A DNA stretch of 64,000 nt, taken from contig NW_025931721.1 of assembly GCF_000764305.2 (NCBI RefSeq), positions 6,083-70,082 of the forward strand, written 5' to 3'. Positions within the stretch are counted from its first letter, which is position 1; the number at the start of each line of letters is the position of its first letter. This DNA comes from Hyalella azteca. Its lineage: Eukaryota > Arthropoda > Malacostraca > Amphipoda > Hyalellidae. Of this stretch, positions 54,276-64,000 are shown piece by piece. The position numbers and the translations under genes were made by a program. The notes under the pieces are model-generated. The model did not search any database, was not told the DNA's origin, and saw only the letters and a list, made by a program, of their open reading frames with translations.

Positions 54276-54804
54276 AATTCACCGGCACCTTTAAGTTAAT
54301 CTATTGTATTATTTAATATTTGCAGAAGTTTCCCAATAACTTTTCAGATTTATTTGGTGAATTTTTTTTTTCATCATTGAGGGATGAATCATTGAGGGAT
54401 GAATAACCAAGTGTTTATCCCAGTAAGGTTATTTAATCACATTTTTTATTCATTTATAAAGTACACGTTACTTACTATTAATCAGTTTCGTTATTTCAGT
54501 ATTGAGGAAAGCCTCAAATTTATTCATTCGTTTGTTTGAAACGATATCAGTTGAATTTTGCATTACAAAAAGCGTTTAAAAGAAGTGGATGTTAAGGTAG
54601 CCAGCTTTATGCCGTGCAAACAACAGCACACAAAAAGAAAAGCACGAGGAAAACAGCGTCTAAATCACCTTAATGCCTTCAGGGCTTATTAACTTACGCA
54701 TGCAAAGGTCAAGTAAATTAGGATAAGCGTCGTATTTCTTCCAGTTCGTCATCATAAGCCAACGCGCAGTGAATATATTGGACGTAGACCTTCTTTTATA
54801 TGAC
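54276..54804. other. spacer, no gene recognised
   Basis: A doublet TCATTGAGGGATGAA lies near 54374-54402; otherwise nothing supported. Confidence 0.4.
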
Positions 54805-55212
54805 GTCTAAGTTTTCCTCCTGCTTAGTAACGCTAACGTATTCCTCCTTTTTAGAAACGTTAACGTATTCCTCCTGCTTAGTAACGTTAACGTATTCCTC
54901 CTGCTTAGTAACGTTAACGTATTCCTCCTGCTTAGTAACGTTAACGTATTCCTCCTGCTTCGTAACGTTAACGTATTCCTCCTTTTTAGAAACGTTAACG
55001 TATTCCTCCTGCTTAGTAACGTTAACGTATTCCTCCTTTTTAGAAACGTTAACGTATTCCTCCTGCTTCGTAACGTTAACGTATTCCTCCTGCTTCGTAA
55101 CGTTAACGTATTCCTCCTGCTTCGTAACGTTAACGTATTCCTCCTGCTTAGTGACGTTAACGCATTCCTCCTGCTTAGTAACGTTAACGTATTCCTCCTG
55201 CTTAACAACGTT
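54805..55212. repeat. 27-bp minisatellite
   Basis: About 15 copies of GTAACGTTAACGTATTCCTC plus CTGCTTA, with three sub-variants (CTTAGTAAC, CTTCGTAAC, TTTAGAAAC). A single N at 55213 marks the edge. The open minus-strand frame (KQEEYVNVT repeats) follows from the multiple-of-three period. Confidence 0.95.
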
Positions 55213-55703
55213 NCTCCCCCCACCACGTCCGGCTTTTTCTCCCCGTGCGGCGGACGCTCCGCTTTTGCTTGCTGGCGCCAGCGGCCGACATTCGGACCCA
55301 AGGCTTGTCCCAAGCACTGCCGAGCTGTCAGTGTCACTGTGGCTTTGGTGGGGATTACTTGCAAAAATTTTTTCTCGTGCGTGGATTTTCCCTCCTCTAA
55401 TTCACTAGTTCTTTTATGTGATTTGGTCCAATATATTTATATGCACAAATAAAATTGTTTATATTTCAGGATAATAATTCTCTGTTAGACCATGTAATTT
55501 CATAGTAGTATATATATAGAGATTTCAGTTGCACCATTTTACCGAAAACATGTGATGCGCGGTTGGGTTGATCTATATTTCTCTTATATTGTTTGATGAA
55601 GGTAAAAATTGAGGTACAGTGCAGGTAAAAATTGAGGAGAAATGATGATTATAGCGTGGAATTGTTCGCATTTATTGAAAATTGGAGTTTATTTTAATCC
55701 CTC
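55213..55703. other. spacer between two arrays
   Basis: A GC-richer block (55214-55360) could be part of an exon but has no clear frame with splice sites. AGGTAAAAATTGAGG is repeated near 55599-55640. A single N lies at 55704. Confidence 0.4.
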
Positions 55704-55704
55704 N

Positions 55705-56078
55705 CTTTATCGGAGTGTTGGTTATATGGCCTGTCTTCATCGGAGTGTTGGTTATATAGCCAGCCTTTATCGGAGTGATGGTTATATAGAATGTCTTTAT
55801 CGGAGTGATGGTTATATAGCCAGCCTTTATCGGAGTGATGGTTATATAGCCTGTCTTTATCGCAGTGTTGGTTATATAGCCTGTCTTCATCGGAGTGTTG
55901 GTTATATAGCCTGTCTTCATCGGAGTGTTGGTTATATAGCCAGCCTTTATCGGAGTGTTGGTTATATAGCCTGTCTTTATCGGAGTGTTGGTTATATAGC
56001 CAGCCTTTATCGGAGTGATTGTTATTTATGGCTTGCCTTTATCGCAGTGTTGGTTATATGGTCTGCGTTAATCGGAGT
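55705..56078. repeat. 31-bp minisatellite
   Basis: About 12 copies of ATCGGAGTGTTGGTTATATA plus GCCTGTCTTT, with TG/AT and CAGCC/CTGTC variants. Confidence 0.94.
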
Positions 56079-57165
56079 GTTGTAGTTAAATCACTTGGTT
56101 TAGAGACCTAGAAAGCTACTCTCAATGCCACAGAAGTCGCCAGTCAATAGATGCTACACTAGACTCGCCACTTATCAATAAACACCAAAACTGACCAGAA
56201 CTGCAATTTGTGTAGGGTTACATTACCACCTAATATATACGAAGCTGTTTAGATCTCGCTTGAAAATTGTGGTGTAGTTTTTTTTGTAAATTAATCGCTT
56301 ATATTGAAGACCGGTGACATAAGTGCTGTGGCGACTTAAAGGGAAGCGCAGATTATTGACCTACTCTTTTTTGAGTCGAACGTTATTTAGCCCCTCTTAT
56401 AAAAAGCGAAGGTTATTTACGCATTTACCTCCTGCTATTCTTATTTGAGGAGCAGGATTATTGATTGAGTAGGCGAGGCTAGTAAATGAGTAGGACGAGT
56501 GAGTAGGTTAGTGATGAGTGCAGGACGGATGGGTAGGTTAGTGATGAGGGCAGGACGAGTGAGTAGGTTAGTGATGAGTGCAGGACGAGTGAGTAGGTTA
56601 GTGATGAGTGCAGAACGAGTGAGTAGGTTAGTGATGAGTGCAGGAAGTGTTGGTTATATAGCCTGTCTTCATCGGAGTGTTGGTTATATAGCCTGTCTTT
56701 ATCGGAGTGATGGTTATATAGCCTGTCTTTATCGGAGTGATGGTTATATATAGCTTGCCTTTATCGCAGCGTTGGTTATATGGCCTGCGTTAATCGGAGT
56801 GTTGTAGTTAAATCACTTGGTTTAGAGACCTAGAAAGCTACTGTCAATGCCACAGGAGTCGCCAGTCAATATAATAGTCTAGTCTAGTGTACCGGTAGTC
56901 GCCTACACTAGACTCGCCACTTATCAATAAACACCAAAACTGACCAGAACTGCAATTTGTGTAGGGTTACATTACCACCTAATATATACGAAGCTGTTTA
57001 GATCTCGCTTGAAAATTGGGGTGTAGCTTTTTTTGTAAATTAATCGCTTATATTGAAGACCGGTGACGTAAGTGCTGTGGCGACTTAAAGTGAGACGCAA
57101 ATTATTTACTTACTCTTTTTTGAGTCGAACGTTATTTAGTCCCTCTTATTTATAAGAGGGATTAA
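56079..57165. repeat. about 710-bp tandem duplication carrying two different minisatellites
   Basis: GTTGTAGTTAAATCACTTGG through TCGAACGTTATTTAG (56079-56400) recurs at about 56792-57145. Between them lie a 30-bp array (CGAGTGAGTAGGTTAGTGAT, 56460-56645) and a second 31-bp array (56645-56790) identical in type to 55705-56078. So the whole block, array + spacer + array, was duplicated. Confidence 0.92.
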
Positions 57166-57246
57166 GTGATGAGTGCAGGACGAGTGAGTAGGTTAGTGAT
57201 GAGTGCAGGACGGGTGAGTAGGTTAGTGATGAGTGCAGGACGGGTC
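57166..57246. repeat. 30-bp minisatellite, second locus
   Basis: Nearly three copies of GTTAGTGATGAGTGCAGGAC, the same unit as at 56460-56645. Confidence 0.92.
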
Positions 57247-57715
57247 ACCTGTAATATATGCTCGATAATTGATTATCAATAATGGTTTGGGTGATGAACG
57301 AACAATGATAATTTCACGTTTTTATGTTCATGTATTTCGCACCTGATCATACTTATTTTAACGGCGTATTACGTTATGTGTCTTATTGATTTTCGTTTAT
57401 CATAAGTTATATTATTATCGTTATACATTATAAATCATATATTAATTCCGGTCAGCGTATTATATATTATTGATAAAAATATAATATAATATTGCATTAT
57501 ATTTTTATTTATTTAAATAATTCATACTTGAATTCATTTTATCTACTCTAGATTCCTTCCCATCGTCCAGAATATTATCGCAAAGTTACTATCAATATCT
57601 ATAAACTCTGTAGTGTAAAAAAACTTTTCCATGACACCTCAAAAGATATAAAAGATTCTGTCTATAGACTATAACGTCTAAAACCCGACGTTGGAATTTC
57701 TGTAACGTCGCGATA
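57247..57715. other. AT-rich region upstream of the polyQ exon
   Basis: No repeats of note. The promoter or 5' UTR of the following gene should lie here; no TATA box was chosen among the many AT-rich words. Confidence 0.4.
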
Positions 57716-58831
57716 ATGCTGACGTCGACGTTGGTGCTGCTGCTGACTGTGCTGCTATGGAGTGCCGGGGCGTTAGCATCCGGGAACACATCAGAATTTA
57801 ATGAATTTCCATTTGAAATTATTAAAAATCATTCGCAAAACATTCGAGATCTTGAAAAACTAGAGGATGTAGAAGTTAATTTAGATAAAAGTGAAAACAT
57901 GACGATGAATCAAAGTGAAGAAGACATGAAAAATATTGCAAACGAGACTAGCAGTGAAATTAGAACTAACTGCAGTGACCTTATCAATGTAAGGTTAGAC
58001 TCGGAAGTTCACGGCGGTGAACATCTTCACGGCAATGAAAATTATAACGAAAATTTTAAGGTTGAGCTCGTGAAAGCAAATTCGTTGAATGAATATTTTA
58101 TGGAAGGAGAAAACTTCGTTGTAGGGCAGAACTTTGACGAAAAGAAGATACAGAAACAGATTAAACAGCAAAAACAGTCGCAACAACAGCAACAACAGCA
58201 ACAACAGCAACAACAGCAACAACAGCAACAGTTGCAACAACAGCAACAGTTGCAACAACAACAACAACAGTTGCAACAACAACAACAACAGCAACAGTTG
58301 CCACAACAGCAACAGTTGCAACAACAGCAACAACAGCAACAGTTGCAACAACAGCAACAACAGCAACCGTTGCAACAACAGCAACAGTTGCAACAACAGC
58401 AACAGTTGCAACAACAGCAACAGTTGCAACAACAACAACAGTTGCAACAACAACAACAGCAACAGTCGCAACAACAGCAACAGTTGCCACAACAGCAACA
58501 GTTGCAACAACAACAACAGTTGCAACAACAGCAACCGTTGCAACAACAGCAACAGTTGCAACAACAGCAACAGTTGCAACAAAAGCAACAGAAGCAACGA
58601 CAAATCAACAGATACAGAAGCCACAACAGAAACAACAGACATCGCAACATCAACAGACGCAACAGGTGCAGCAGCAACAAATGCATAGTGAACAACAGTT
58701 ACAACAACAGCAGCAGAGAATTCGGAAGCTGTTAAATAAACAGGCCCAACAGCAGCAACAGGAGCACATACAGAGACAACAGAAACAGACAAGTGACCGA
58801 CAACAGCAGCACATCAAAACAAGTCGGGAAG
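57716..58831 (+). CDS. secreted/membrane protein first exon with signal peptide and long polyQ tract, frame change inside
   Basis: The ATG at 57716 begins MLTSTLVLLLTVLLWSAGAL, a clear signal peptide of about 22 residues. An acidic, Asn-rich stretch follows (to about 140) with five or six N-x-S/T sites (NTS, NHS, NMT, NQS, NET, NCS), then about 150 residues of Gln broken by Leu, Pro and Ser. In the opening frame the exon stops at 58735. From about 58600 another frame continues the Gln-rich sequence (HSEQQLQQQQQRIRKLLNK, then QQHIKTS) to a donor at 58831|GTGGGG in phase 1. The sudden Gln-to-Arg/Asn switch suggests a single-base indel (assembly error or real mutation) near 58598-58610. Phase 1 matches the acceptor at 62451, linking it to the BAMBI-like exon. 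Without that link it would be an unknown polyQ protein. Confidence 0.65.
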
Positions 58832-59669
58832 GTGGGGGAACTTTTGTCATTGCAGTTTATTTTAAAGATTTTTAACTTTAAGGATTGTTTTCATCTTTTC
58901 CGTAAAATTTGACTATTCTTATCGATGATGTTTGAAAAGTCGGTACGAGAGTTTGAAAAACTTCAACGTTGGAGGAGGTGGTGATTTACAACTGTGAAAG
59001 GTAGGTATAGGCGAACGGAAATCGAATTTGATGATCCATTAAGATAAAGATGATGATTAAAATCCATTAAAATAAATAACTCTAAAATAAGCTTTCATAT
59101 TTTTAAATCACCATCTTCTGAATAACTGTAACGCTTGAGTGTATGTGCGTTGTACTAAACGATATTTCTCAAATAAAAGAACAAAATTTTAGAATTAACT
59201 TTAAGAATTTTTTTAACTTAATATTTTATTGGACTGTGATGTCCACAAATGATCTTTATCAATAGTTTTCTTAAAAACAGTATATAATATTATATAATAT
59301 ATAACATAATATAATTTAATAAAATATAATTTACAAAGTTCTAATAACTGTATTAACCGAGGCGGCTAAGAGGTTGTTCACCAAATAACACCCAAAGAAC
59401 AAACGGTCATTTGTTTCTGGTGTTCATCGCATATGTATTGTCAATTTAACTTCCTTAATTACAGTCACTATCATTGCGTAAATTTACTTCTTATTCGAAT
59501 TCTGAGTAATTTAATCTAAGTTATTTACTTCTTATTTTAATTCTGAGTAATTTAATCTAAGTTTATCCCCTTACGACTGCTCGGCCACTTGTCACAAATA
59601 AAGAAAATAGTTTACGTGAAAACCATCGATGTTTTGTACACAATGTGAAGCTTTGGAGGGTTAGGGTGA
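58832..59669. other. probable intron, no exon recognised
   Basis: AT-rich. TTACTTCTTATT plus CGAATTCTGAGTAATTTAATC is duplicated near 59483-59560. Confidence 0.4.
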
Positions 59670-60003
59670 CACTCAAAGAAATGAAAGAGATTCGTCCTTA
59701 TAGCGGTACATTTTTTACCCTCGTGTGTGTCATCCTGACCCAGTATGGTCCCGCAAAATGGCTTATCATTGCCATGTCCGTTACCATCTCGTGATGTTTG
59801 TAAAAAAGTGAGTCACTATTTGGACAAGATAATTTTTTAATTTTCCCGTTAGGATGGATCTTGCAACGGACGCACACTGAGAAAAATAGATGGTCGTATT
59901 GTTCAAATAGTGACATACTTTTTGCCTTCTTGCCAGACCCGATATATCTACGACTACCCACACCGGAGTTAAAGGTGTGTCACTACTGGCATTTGGACAC
60001 AGC
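59670..60003. mobile_element. foldback-family element with a second nested end
   Basis: GTCATCCTGACCCAGTATGG (59727) and GTCACTATTTGGACAAG (59814) match the family. A further left-end-like GTTCAAATAGTGACATAC begins near 59903 and ends GTCACTACTGGCATTTGGAC near 59980, so two copies lie side by side. Confidence 0.7.
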
Positions 60004-60169
60004 CGCACTCCATTTTCTGAATGTAACGAAATTAAAGTAATTATAATTACTTGACAAGAGGTTTACTTGACAAGAGGTTTACTTGACAAGAGGTTTACTT
60101 GATTGGCTTAACCCGCAAACAACAACAGTGTTCCCGGAACTATATTTATGACCATTTAAATTAACGCAG

Positions 60170-60380
60170 CAGCTGTGTTGTTCATACCCACCTCTGCTGA
60201 CTCAGCCATATGTCTACTCACCTCTGCTGACTCAGCCATATGTCTACTCACCTCTGCTGACTCAGCCACATGTCTACTCACCTCTGCTGACTCAGCCATA
60301 TGTCTACTCACCTCTGCTGACTCAGCCATATGTCTACTCACCTCTGCTGACTCAGCCATATGTCTACTCACCTCATTATT
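60170..60380. repeat. 30-bp minisatellite
   Basis: Six to seven copies of CACCTCTGCTGACTCAGCCA plus TATGTCTACT. Each contains CTGACTCAG, a palindrome around C. Three 22-bp GAGGTTTACTTGACAA copies lie just upstream (60055-60105). Confidence 0.94.
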
Positions 60381-60845
60381 CCTACTCACCCAGCTCAGCA
60401 TGTCTAATATTAGACTCCCTGATTTATTAGATCCTCAGCCACGGCTTCTTTGATCCTTCGCGACCTTTAACCTTCACGATAAACCTGCTGCATTATTTGA
60501 ACAATTTTTTCGTAGAAGCTTTTAATTTTCAGAAGCCGTGTTTTTATATGGATTTGTTATAGCAGGTAAATGGTATAAAGTTAAGTGTTAACAGTAATGG
60601 CTATAGACGCTGGTGCAATGAGTGGACTTTCAAACGAATTAGAATGGATGCCTTTTCAACCCAATCAAAGTAATATGCAGCTCACAGTATGTGTTTTCAT
60701 AATGCACTTTATTAATAACATAATTACACTAATTTATTTATCACATACTTAATTACCGTACACTAATTTATTTACCAAATTTTTACCACATCCTGGTTAA
60801 GAATGCCGACTGCCTTCAAACATTCTTATTTCAATCTTATTTTCC
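60381..60845. other. intronic/intergenic DNA, no gene recognised
   Basis: AT-rich; nothing supported. Confidence 0.4.
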
Positions 60846-61010
60846 TAGTTCTCCTGTCAGTTTACCTGTCAACTTACCTGACTACGTACCTGTCTACTTA
60901 TCTGTCTACGAACCTGTCTACTTATCTGTCTACCTATCTGTCTACTTAACTATCTACATACCTGTCAACTTACCTGTCTACGTACCTGTCAACTTACCTG
61001 GCGCAGCATG
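60846..61010. repeat. CTGTCTACTTAC-type degenerate tandem repeat
   Basis: About a dozen copies of ACCTGTCTACTT with single-base variants (GTCAACTTACCT, GTCTACGTACCT). Confidence 0.88.
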
Positions 61011-61069
61011 ACTCATCGTCAGCTGGAAGGCAGCCGCTGAATCGATGCCTGCTCGACATGCCGGCGCCT

Positions 61070-61230
61070 GTCCACCGTGGACGGAACTACCGTCGAGACA
61101 GACGGTAACTGCCGTGGACGGAACTAACGTCGAGACAGACGGTAACTGCCGTGGACGGAACTACCGTCGAGACAGACGGTAACTGCCGTGGACGGAACTA
61201 CCGTCGAGACAGACAGTAACTACCGTGGGT
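61070..61230. repeat. 38-bp minisatellite with inner dyad
   Basis: Four copies of GTGGACGGAACTACCGTCGA, then GACAGACGGTAACTGCC. Units contain ACGGAACTACCGT, a short inverted pair. Confidence 0.93.
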
Positions 61231-61309
61231 GACACGCACGGTAGTTCCGTGGCCACGCAGCAGCTGCGACGCCTGGCGCCACGCGTCCCGTCATTTCCTG
61301 TGCTCCTGT

Positions 61310-61344
61310 CTGCCTTCTTCTGTCTTTTTCTGTTTCTCACTGTC

Positions 61345-61387
<43 letters not shown>

Positions 61388-61735
61388 GTCTTTCCTTGTC
61401 TTTCTTTTTTAGCTTCGTAGTCTCTTCCTGTCTCACTCTTCTTCGATTAGCTTTATCGCCTCTCTCATTGTCTGTCTGTCGGTTTCAGCTTGTCTCGCGC
61501 TGTCTCTCTCTGTCTGTTCCTGTTTCTTCCTGTCTCTCCATGTCTCTCCCTGTCTCATTCTGTCTGTCTCTGTCTCTCCCTGTCTGTCTTTGTTTCTCCC
61601 TGTCTGTCTCTTTCTGTCCGTCTCTGTCTCGCTCGGTCTTTCCTTGGCTCTCCCTGTCTCTCATTTTCTCTCCCTATCTCTCTATGTCTCTCCCTGTCTC
61701 ACTCTGTCTCTTCTGAGCTGTCTCTTCGCCTCATT
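61310..61735. repeat. (TCTG/TCTC)n low-complexity pyrimidine-rich tract
   Basis: Long CTGTCTCTCTCTGTCTC-type sequence, first near-perfect then degenerate. All three frames stay open on the plus strand for long stretches, a composition effect. Confidence 0.9.
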
Positions 61736-61749
61736 CGTGCTCGCATTGT

Positions 61750-61875
61750 TCACTGAAGACATTAAGACATGAGGCTCATGGAAGTAAGACATTAAGACAT
61801 GAGACTCATTAAGTAAGACATTAAAACATGAGAGTCATGTAAGTAAGACAATAAGACTCATGTAAGTAAACATGT
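61750..61875. repeat. about 35-bp degenerate tandem repeat
   Basis: Four copies of AAGTAAGACATTAAGACATG, then AGACTCATG. The last one is followed by an inverted TTACTTACATGAG, closing a small hairpin. Confidence 0.88.
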
Positions 61876-61999
61876 AGTTTACTTACATGAGTGTGCCTCA
61901 CTGCGTCCATGACTCAGTCCATGAGTTCCAGCAGCATCTCAGCAGCAAGCTTCGCCTTCAGTAAACAGCACGAGCTTCTGTTAAAAAAGTTACTGTTGT

Positions 62000-62215
62000 T
62001 ATGACTAGCACTGCAGTTACTGTTGTTATGCCTGACACTGCAGTTGCTGTTGTTATGCCTGGCACTGCAGTTACTGTTGTTATGCCTGGCACTGCAGTTA
62101 CTGTTGTTATGCCTGGCACTGCAGTTACTGTTGTTATGCATGGCACTGCAGTTACTGTTGCTATGCCTGGCATTGCAGTTACTGTTGTTATGCATGGCAG
62201 TACAGTTGATGCAAG
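62000..62215. repeat. 27-bp minisatellite
   Basis: Eight copies of CTGCAGTTACTGTTGTTATG plus CCTGGCA. It lies in the presumed intron before the BAMBI-like exon. Confidence 0.95.
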
Positions 62216-62450
62216 TTGTTGCTGAAATTACGGCCAATATTTTTTGGCAAAGCTAATAATATTGTTAATTTTGGCAGATTATGGCAAATCTTCGATAGAA
62301 CATCATAAATATTTTCCAAAAAACCATAGAAGCAAATAATTTGTATTGAAAACAGGCTTGAATAGATTAAATATAATTTTAATCTATATACATACATATA
62401 CAAATATGTGCGCATGTTTACCGTATAATTAATTGTGTAAAGTGTTACAG

Positions 62451-62634
62451 GTGTTACTTGTTACTGTAACCTGGGGGGCTGCGCGCTACGGGGCTACACC
62501 TGCCGTAGCCGTAGCGGTGCGTGTTACGTGCGTCGATACTACGACACGCACGACACGCACGACACGCACGACACGCAAGAAGTTTACGGCCGTCAATTAC
62601 TACACGTTTACGGCTGCGTGGAAATGCTTACCAG
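62451..62634 (+). CDS. bambi: BAMBI-like TGF-beta pseudoreceptor ectodomain exon
   Basis: Bounded by an acceptor (GTTACAG|GT) and a donor (ACCAG|GTCAGA); enters in phase 1 and leaves in phase 2. The frame reads VTCYCNLGGCALRGYTCRS, RSGACYVRR ... VYGCVEMLTR. Spacing C-x-C-x4-C-x6-C-x6-C, then a GC pair, is that of BAMBI (BMP and activin membrane-bound inhibitor); type I receptors such as thickveins space these cysteines differently. BAMBI binds TGF-beta family ligands or receptors and lacks a kinase, so it dampens signalling. Between the fifth cysteine and the GC pair sits DTHDTHDTHDT, encoded by a 9-bp microsatellite (ACACGCACG). It is partial here: the hydrophobic span and later cysteines must lie right of the window. 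Confidence 0.72.
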
Positions 62635-62759
62635 GTCAGAGTTAAAAAAATTTTTAACTTTTAATTTAAAGTTTTACTTCAGTTGCATATTGTGTTTTCT
62701 CTGGCTCTGTATTGATTAGAATTTGGATTCATACAGGATTTTATACGCATTAAAACGAA

Positions 62760-62897
62760 CGAGTCATATTGTCCAAATAGCGATACTCTTTCTGCCCGTA
62801 GCACTGATATCCTTTTGCCGGACCAAACTGGGTCTGATCGAGCCACACACAAGCCAGAGGCGTATCACTATTTAGACAAACTTCCACTTATTTCTAT
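62760..62897. mobile_element. foldback-family element in the intron of the BAMBI-like gene
   Basis: TCATATTGTCCAAATAGCGA at the left, CGGACCAAACTGGGTCTGAT inside, and GCGTATCACTATTTAGACAA at the right. It lies in the 478-bp intron between 62634 and 63113. Confidence 0.75.
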
Positions 62898-63112
62898 GAG
62901 CGCATATTTTTGATTTAATAAGATTGTGTAGTCTGAAGTACTGAATGCATTTTTGTTGTAGAAATAATTCGGAATTTTGTTAATAAAAAACACGGTATAT
63001 ATTGCAGCAGGGTTTAGGATGCTGCGGGATCTATTATTACATCAAACATTTGCATATATTTTTGTATAAATATAATGTACATGTTAATTAATGCATGTTT
63101 TTTACTGTGCAG

Positions 63113-63348
63113 ACAAGAGAGAATTTCGTGCTTATCAATCCAGGGCAATTTAACGGCAACAGATACAACAGAAACAATGCTGGCAACTACAACAATGCCA
63201 GCAACAATAACAGCAGAACCTGCAACAGAGGCCAACAGAACAATTCAACAGACAAGAGAAACTTCAACAACAGCACCGGCGATAACAGAAACAGGAGCTA
63301 TAATGACATTTCTTGTTAATGATTCTGTTGCAAGAGACGCGAACAGAG
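63113..63348 (+). CDS. probable next exon of the BAMBI-like gene, Thr-rich
   Basis: Acceptor (TTTTTTACTGTGCAG) at 63112 and donor (ACAGAG|GTGGGA) at 63349. Read in the phase demanded by the previous exon (AG|A) it stays open for 78 codons: QERISCLSIQGNLTATDTTE, then TMLATTTMPATITAEPATEA and on to FLVNDSVARDANRG. The Cys in ERISC falls where BAMBI has its next cysteine after the GC pair. The Thr/Ala-rich part looks like an O-glycosylated stalk, and NLT and NRT are N-glycosylation sites. A second frame (NPGQFNGNRYNRNNAGN) is also open but fits the phase less well. The exon leaves in phase 1. Confidence 0.5.
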
Positions 63349-63724
63349 GTGGGATTTTCCGTGGATTTTCGATACATCGAAATTCATGAAAAATAATAAC
63401 CTATGTGAAGAAATTATACCATATACGTATAAGAAATAATGCCATATGAAAAAATTCAATCCTAGCGAAGGAATAATATCCTATGTAATGAGGTACCCTA
63501 TATTAAAAAATATGCTATGAGACAAAGTAATATCTTATGTGAAAATTACCCTTTGTAAGAAATACCCAGTATAAAAATACATTTTCTACTCATAACATTT
63601 CATTTGAGACATGTTTAAATTAAATATTCTGTTTTATTTAATTTTTTTGTGACTGAAATTTGGCCAACTTTCAAATTTTTGGAACTAGCTTTTAAAATTT
63701 GAATTTATTTCCATTATTTTCCCT
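63349..63724. other. AT-rich intron, no exon recognised
   Basis: Short degenerate repetition of ATACCATATACGTATAAGAAAT-like and CCTATGTGAAGAAAT-like words near 63395-63560. Nothing coding. Confidence 0.4.
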
Positions 63725-63997
63725 TATCGACCCCACTCCATTACCTCCTGTTACGCCATAACCTCCTGTTACGCCATTACCTCCTGTTACGCCATTACCT
63801 CCTGTTATGCCATTACCTCCTGTTACGCCATTACCTCCTGTTATGCCATTACCTCCTGTTATGCCATTACCTCCTGTTATGCCATTACCTCCTGTTACGC
63901 CATTACCTCCTGTTATGCCATTACCTCCTGTTACGCCATTACCTCCTGTTACACCATTACCTCCTGTTACACCATTACCTCCTGTTACGCCATTACC
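63725..63997. repeat. 18-bp minisatellite at window end
   Basis: About 15 copies of CATTACCTCCTGTTACGC / TATGC. The array runs into Ns at 63998-64000, so its length is unknown. Confidence 0.95.
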
Positions 63998-64000
63998 NNN

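Noticed and set aside
54805..55317. Long open minus-strand frame with KQEEYVNVT repeats as a coiled-coil protein
   Set aside because: The 27-bp period keeps all frames free of stops on both strands. No start context, splice site or non-repeat domain supports coding.
57995..58792. Minus-strand Leu/Val or Cys runs opposite the polyQ tract as a membrane protein
   Set aside because: Antisense shadow of CAA/CAG repeats; no start context.
60156..60401. Repeat frame HMAESAEVSR as a structural repeat protein
   Set aside because: It falls wholly within the 30-bp minisatellite, with no flanking coding sequence.
61225..61716. 163-codon Ser/Leu/Cys-rich plus-strand frame as a membrane protein
   Set aside because: Composition of a TCTC/TCTG tract; all three frames are open and hydrophobic.
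1..64000. tRNA or rRNA genes
   Set aside because: No cloverleaf with A/B box spacing and no rRNA-like segment was recognised; a covariance-model scan would be needed to exclude tRNAs.

Overview
This is nuclear DNA of an animal, most likely an arthropod and possibly a crustacean. Genes are split by GT-AG introns, the sequence is AT-rich, and it is crowded with minisatellites, foldback elements and old retroelements. The taxon is inferred from overall character and gene content. No bacterial operon, CRISPR array or phage is present.

Four multi-exon protein genes can be rebuilt with consistent intron phases, plus one isolated candidate exon. (1) 20821-25360 (+): six exons for a 468-residue protein with an Arg/Asp/Ser-rich N-terminus and two membrane spans, family not recognised. 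(2) 27785-38629 (+): eight exons for a complete Rad23 (ubiquitin-like, UBA1, XPC-binding, UBA2). (3) 40955-41795 (-): two coding exons of ribosomal protein eL36. (4) 57716 to beyond 63348 (+): a signal-peptide exon with a very long polyglutamine tract, followed by an exon whose cysteine spacing is that of the TGF-beta pseudoreceptor BAMBI and a Thr-rich exon. Their splice phases fit one gene, but the polyQ exon changes frame internally. A Ser-rich first-exon candidate lies at 2382-2578 (-).

Mobile DNA: a Penelope-like element with RT and GIY-YIG endonuclease inside 400-bp inverted flanks (18765-20449); a decayed non-LTR retrotransposon (44790-46260, -); a hAT-type non-autonomous element with a perfect 8-bp target duplication (16598-16823); a dispersed foldback family with GTCCAAATAGTGAC / GTCACTATTTGGAC ends; a long palindrome nested in another foldback element (47066-49010); and a BED-finger-like ORF in Rad23 intron 1.

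The most unusual signal is in gene 1. Almost every exon-intron junction from exon 2 onward is locally tandem-duplicated: acceptor-like repeats before exons 2 and 3, exon 2's end and donor three times at a 37-bp period, a truncated second copy of exon 5, and exon 5's end and donor in about four copies. Rad23 exon 5 also has a decayed upstream copy. Minisatellites here may grow from splice junctions.

Assembly caveats: a Nextera mate-pair junction adapter is embedded at 6869-6906, a 113-bp N gap sits at 28818-28930, and single Ns lie at repeat edges.
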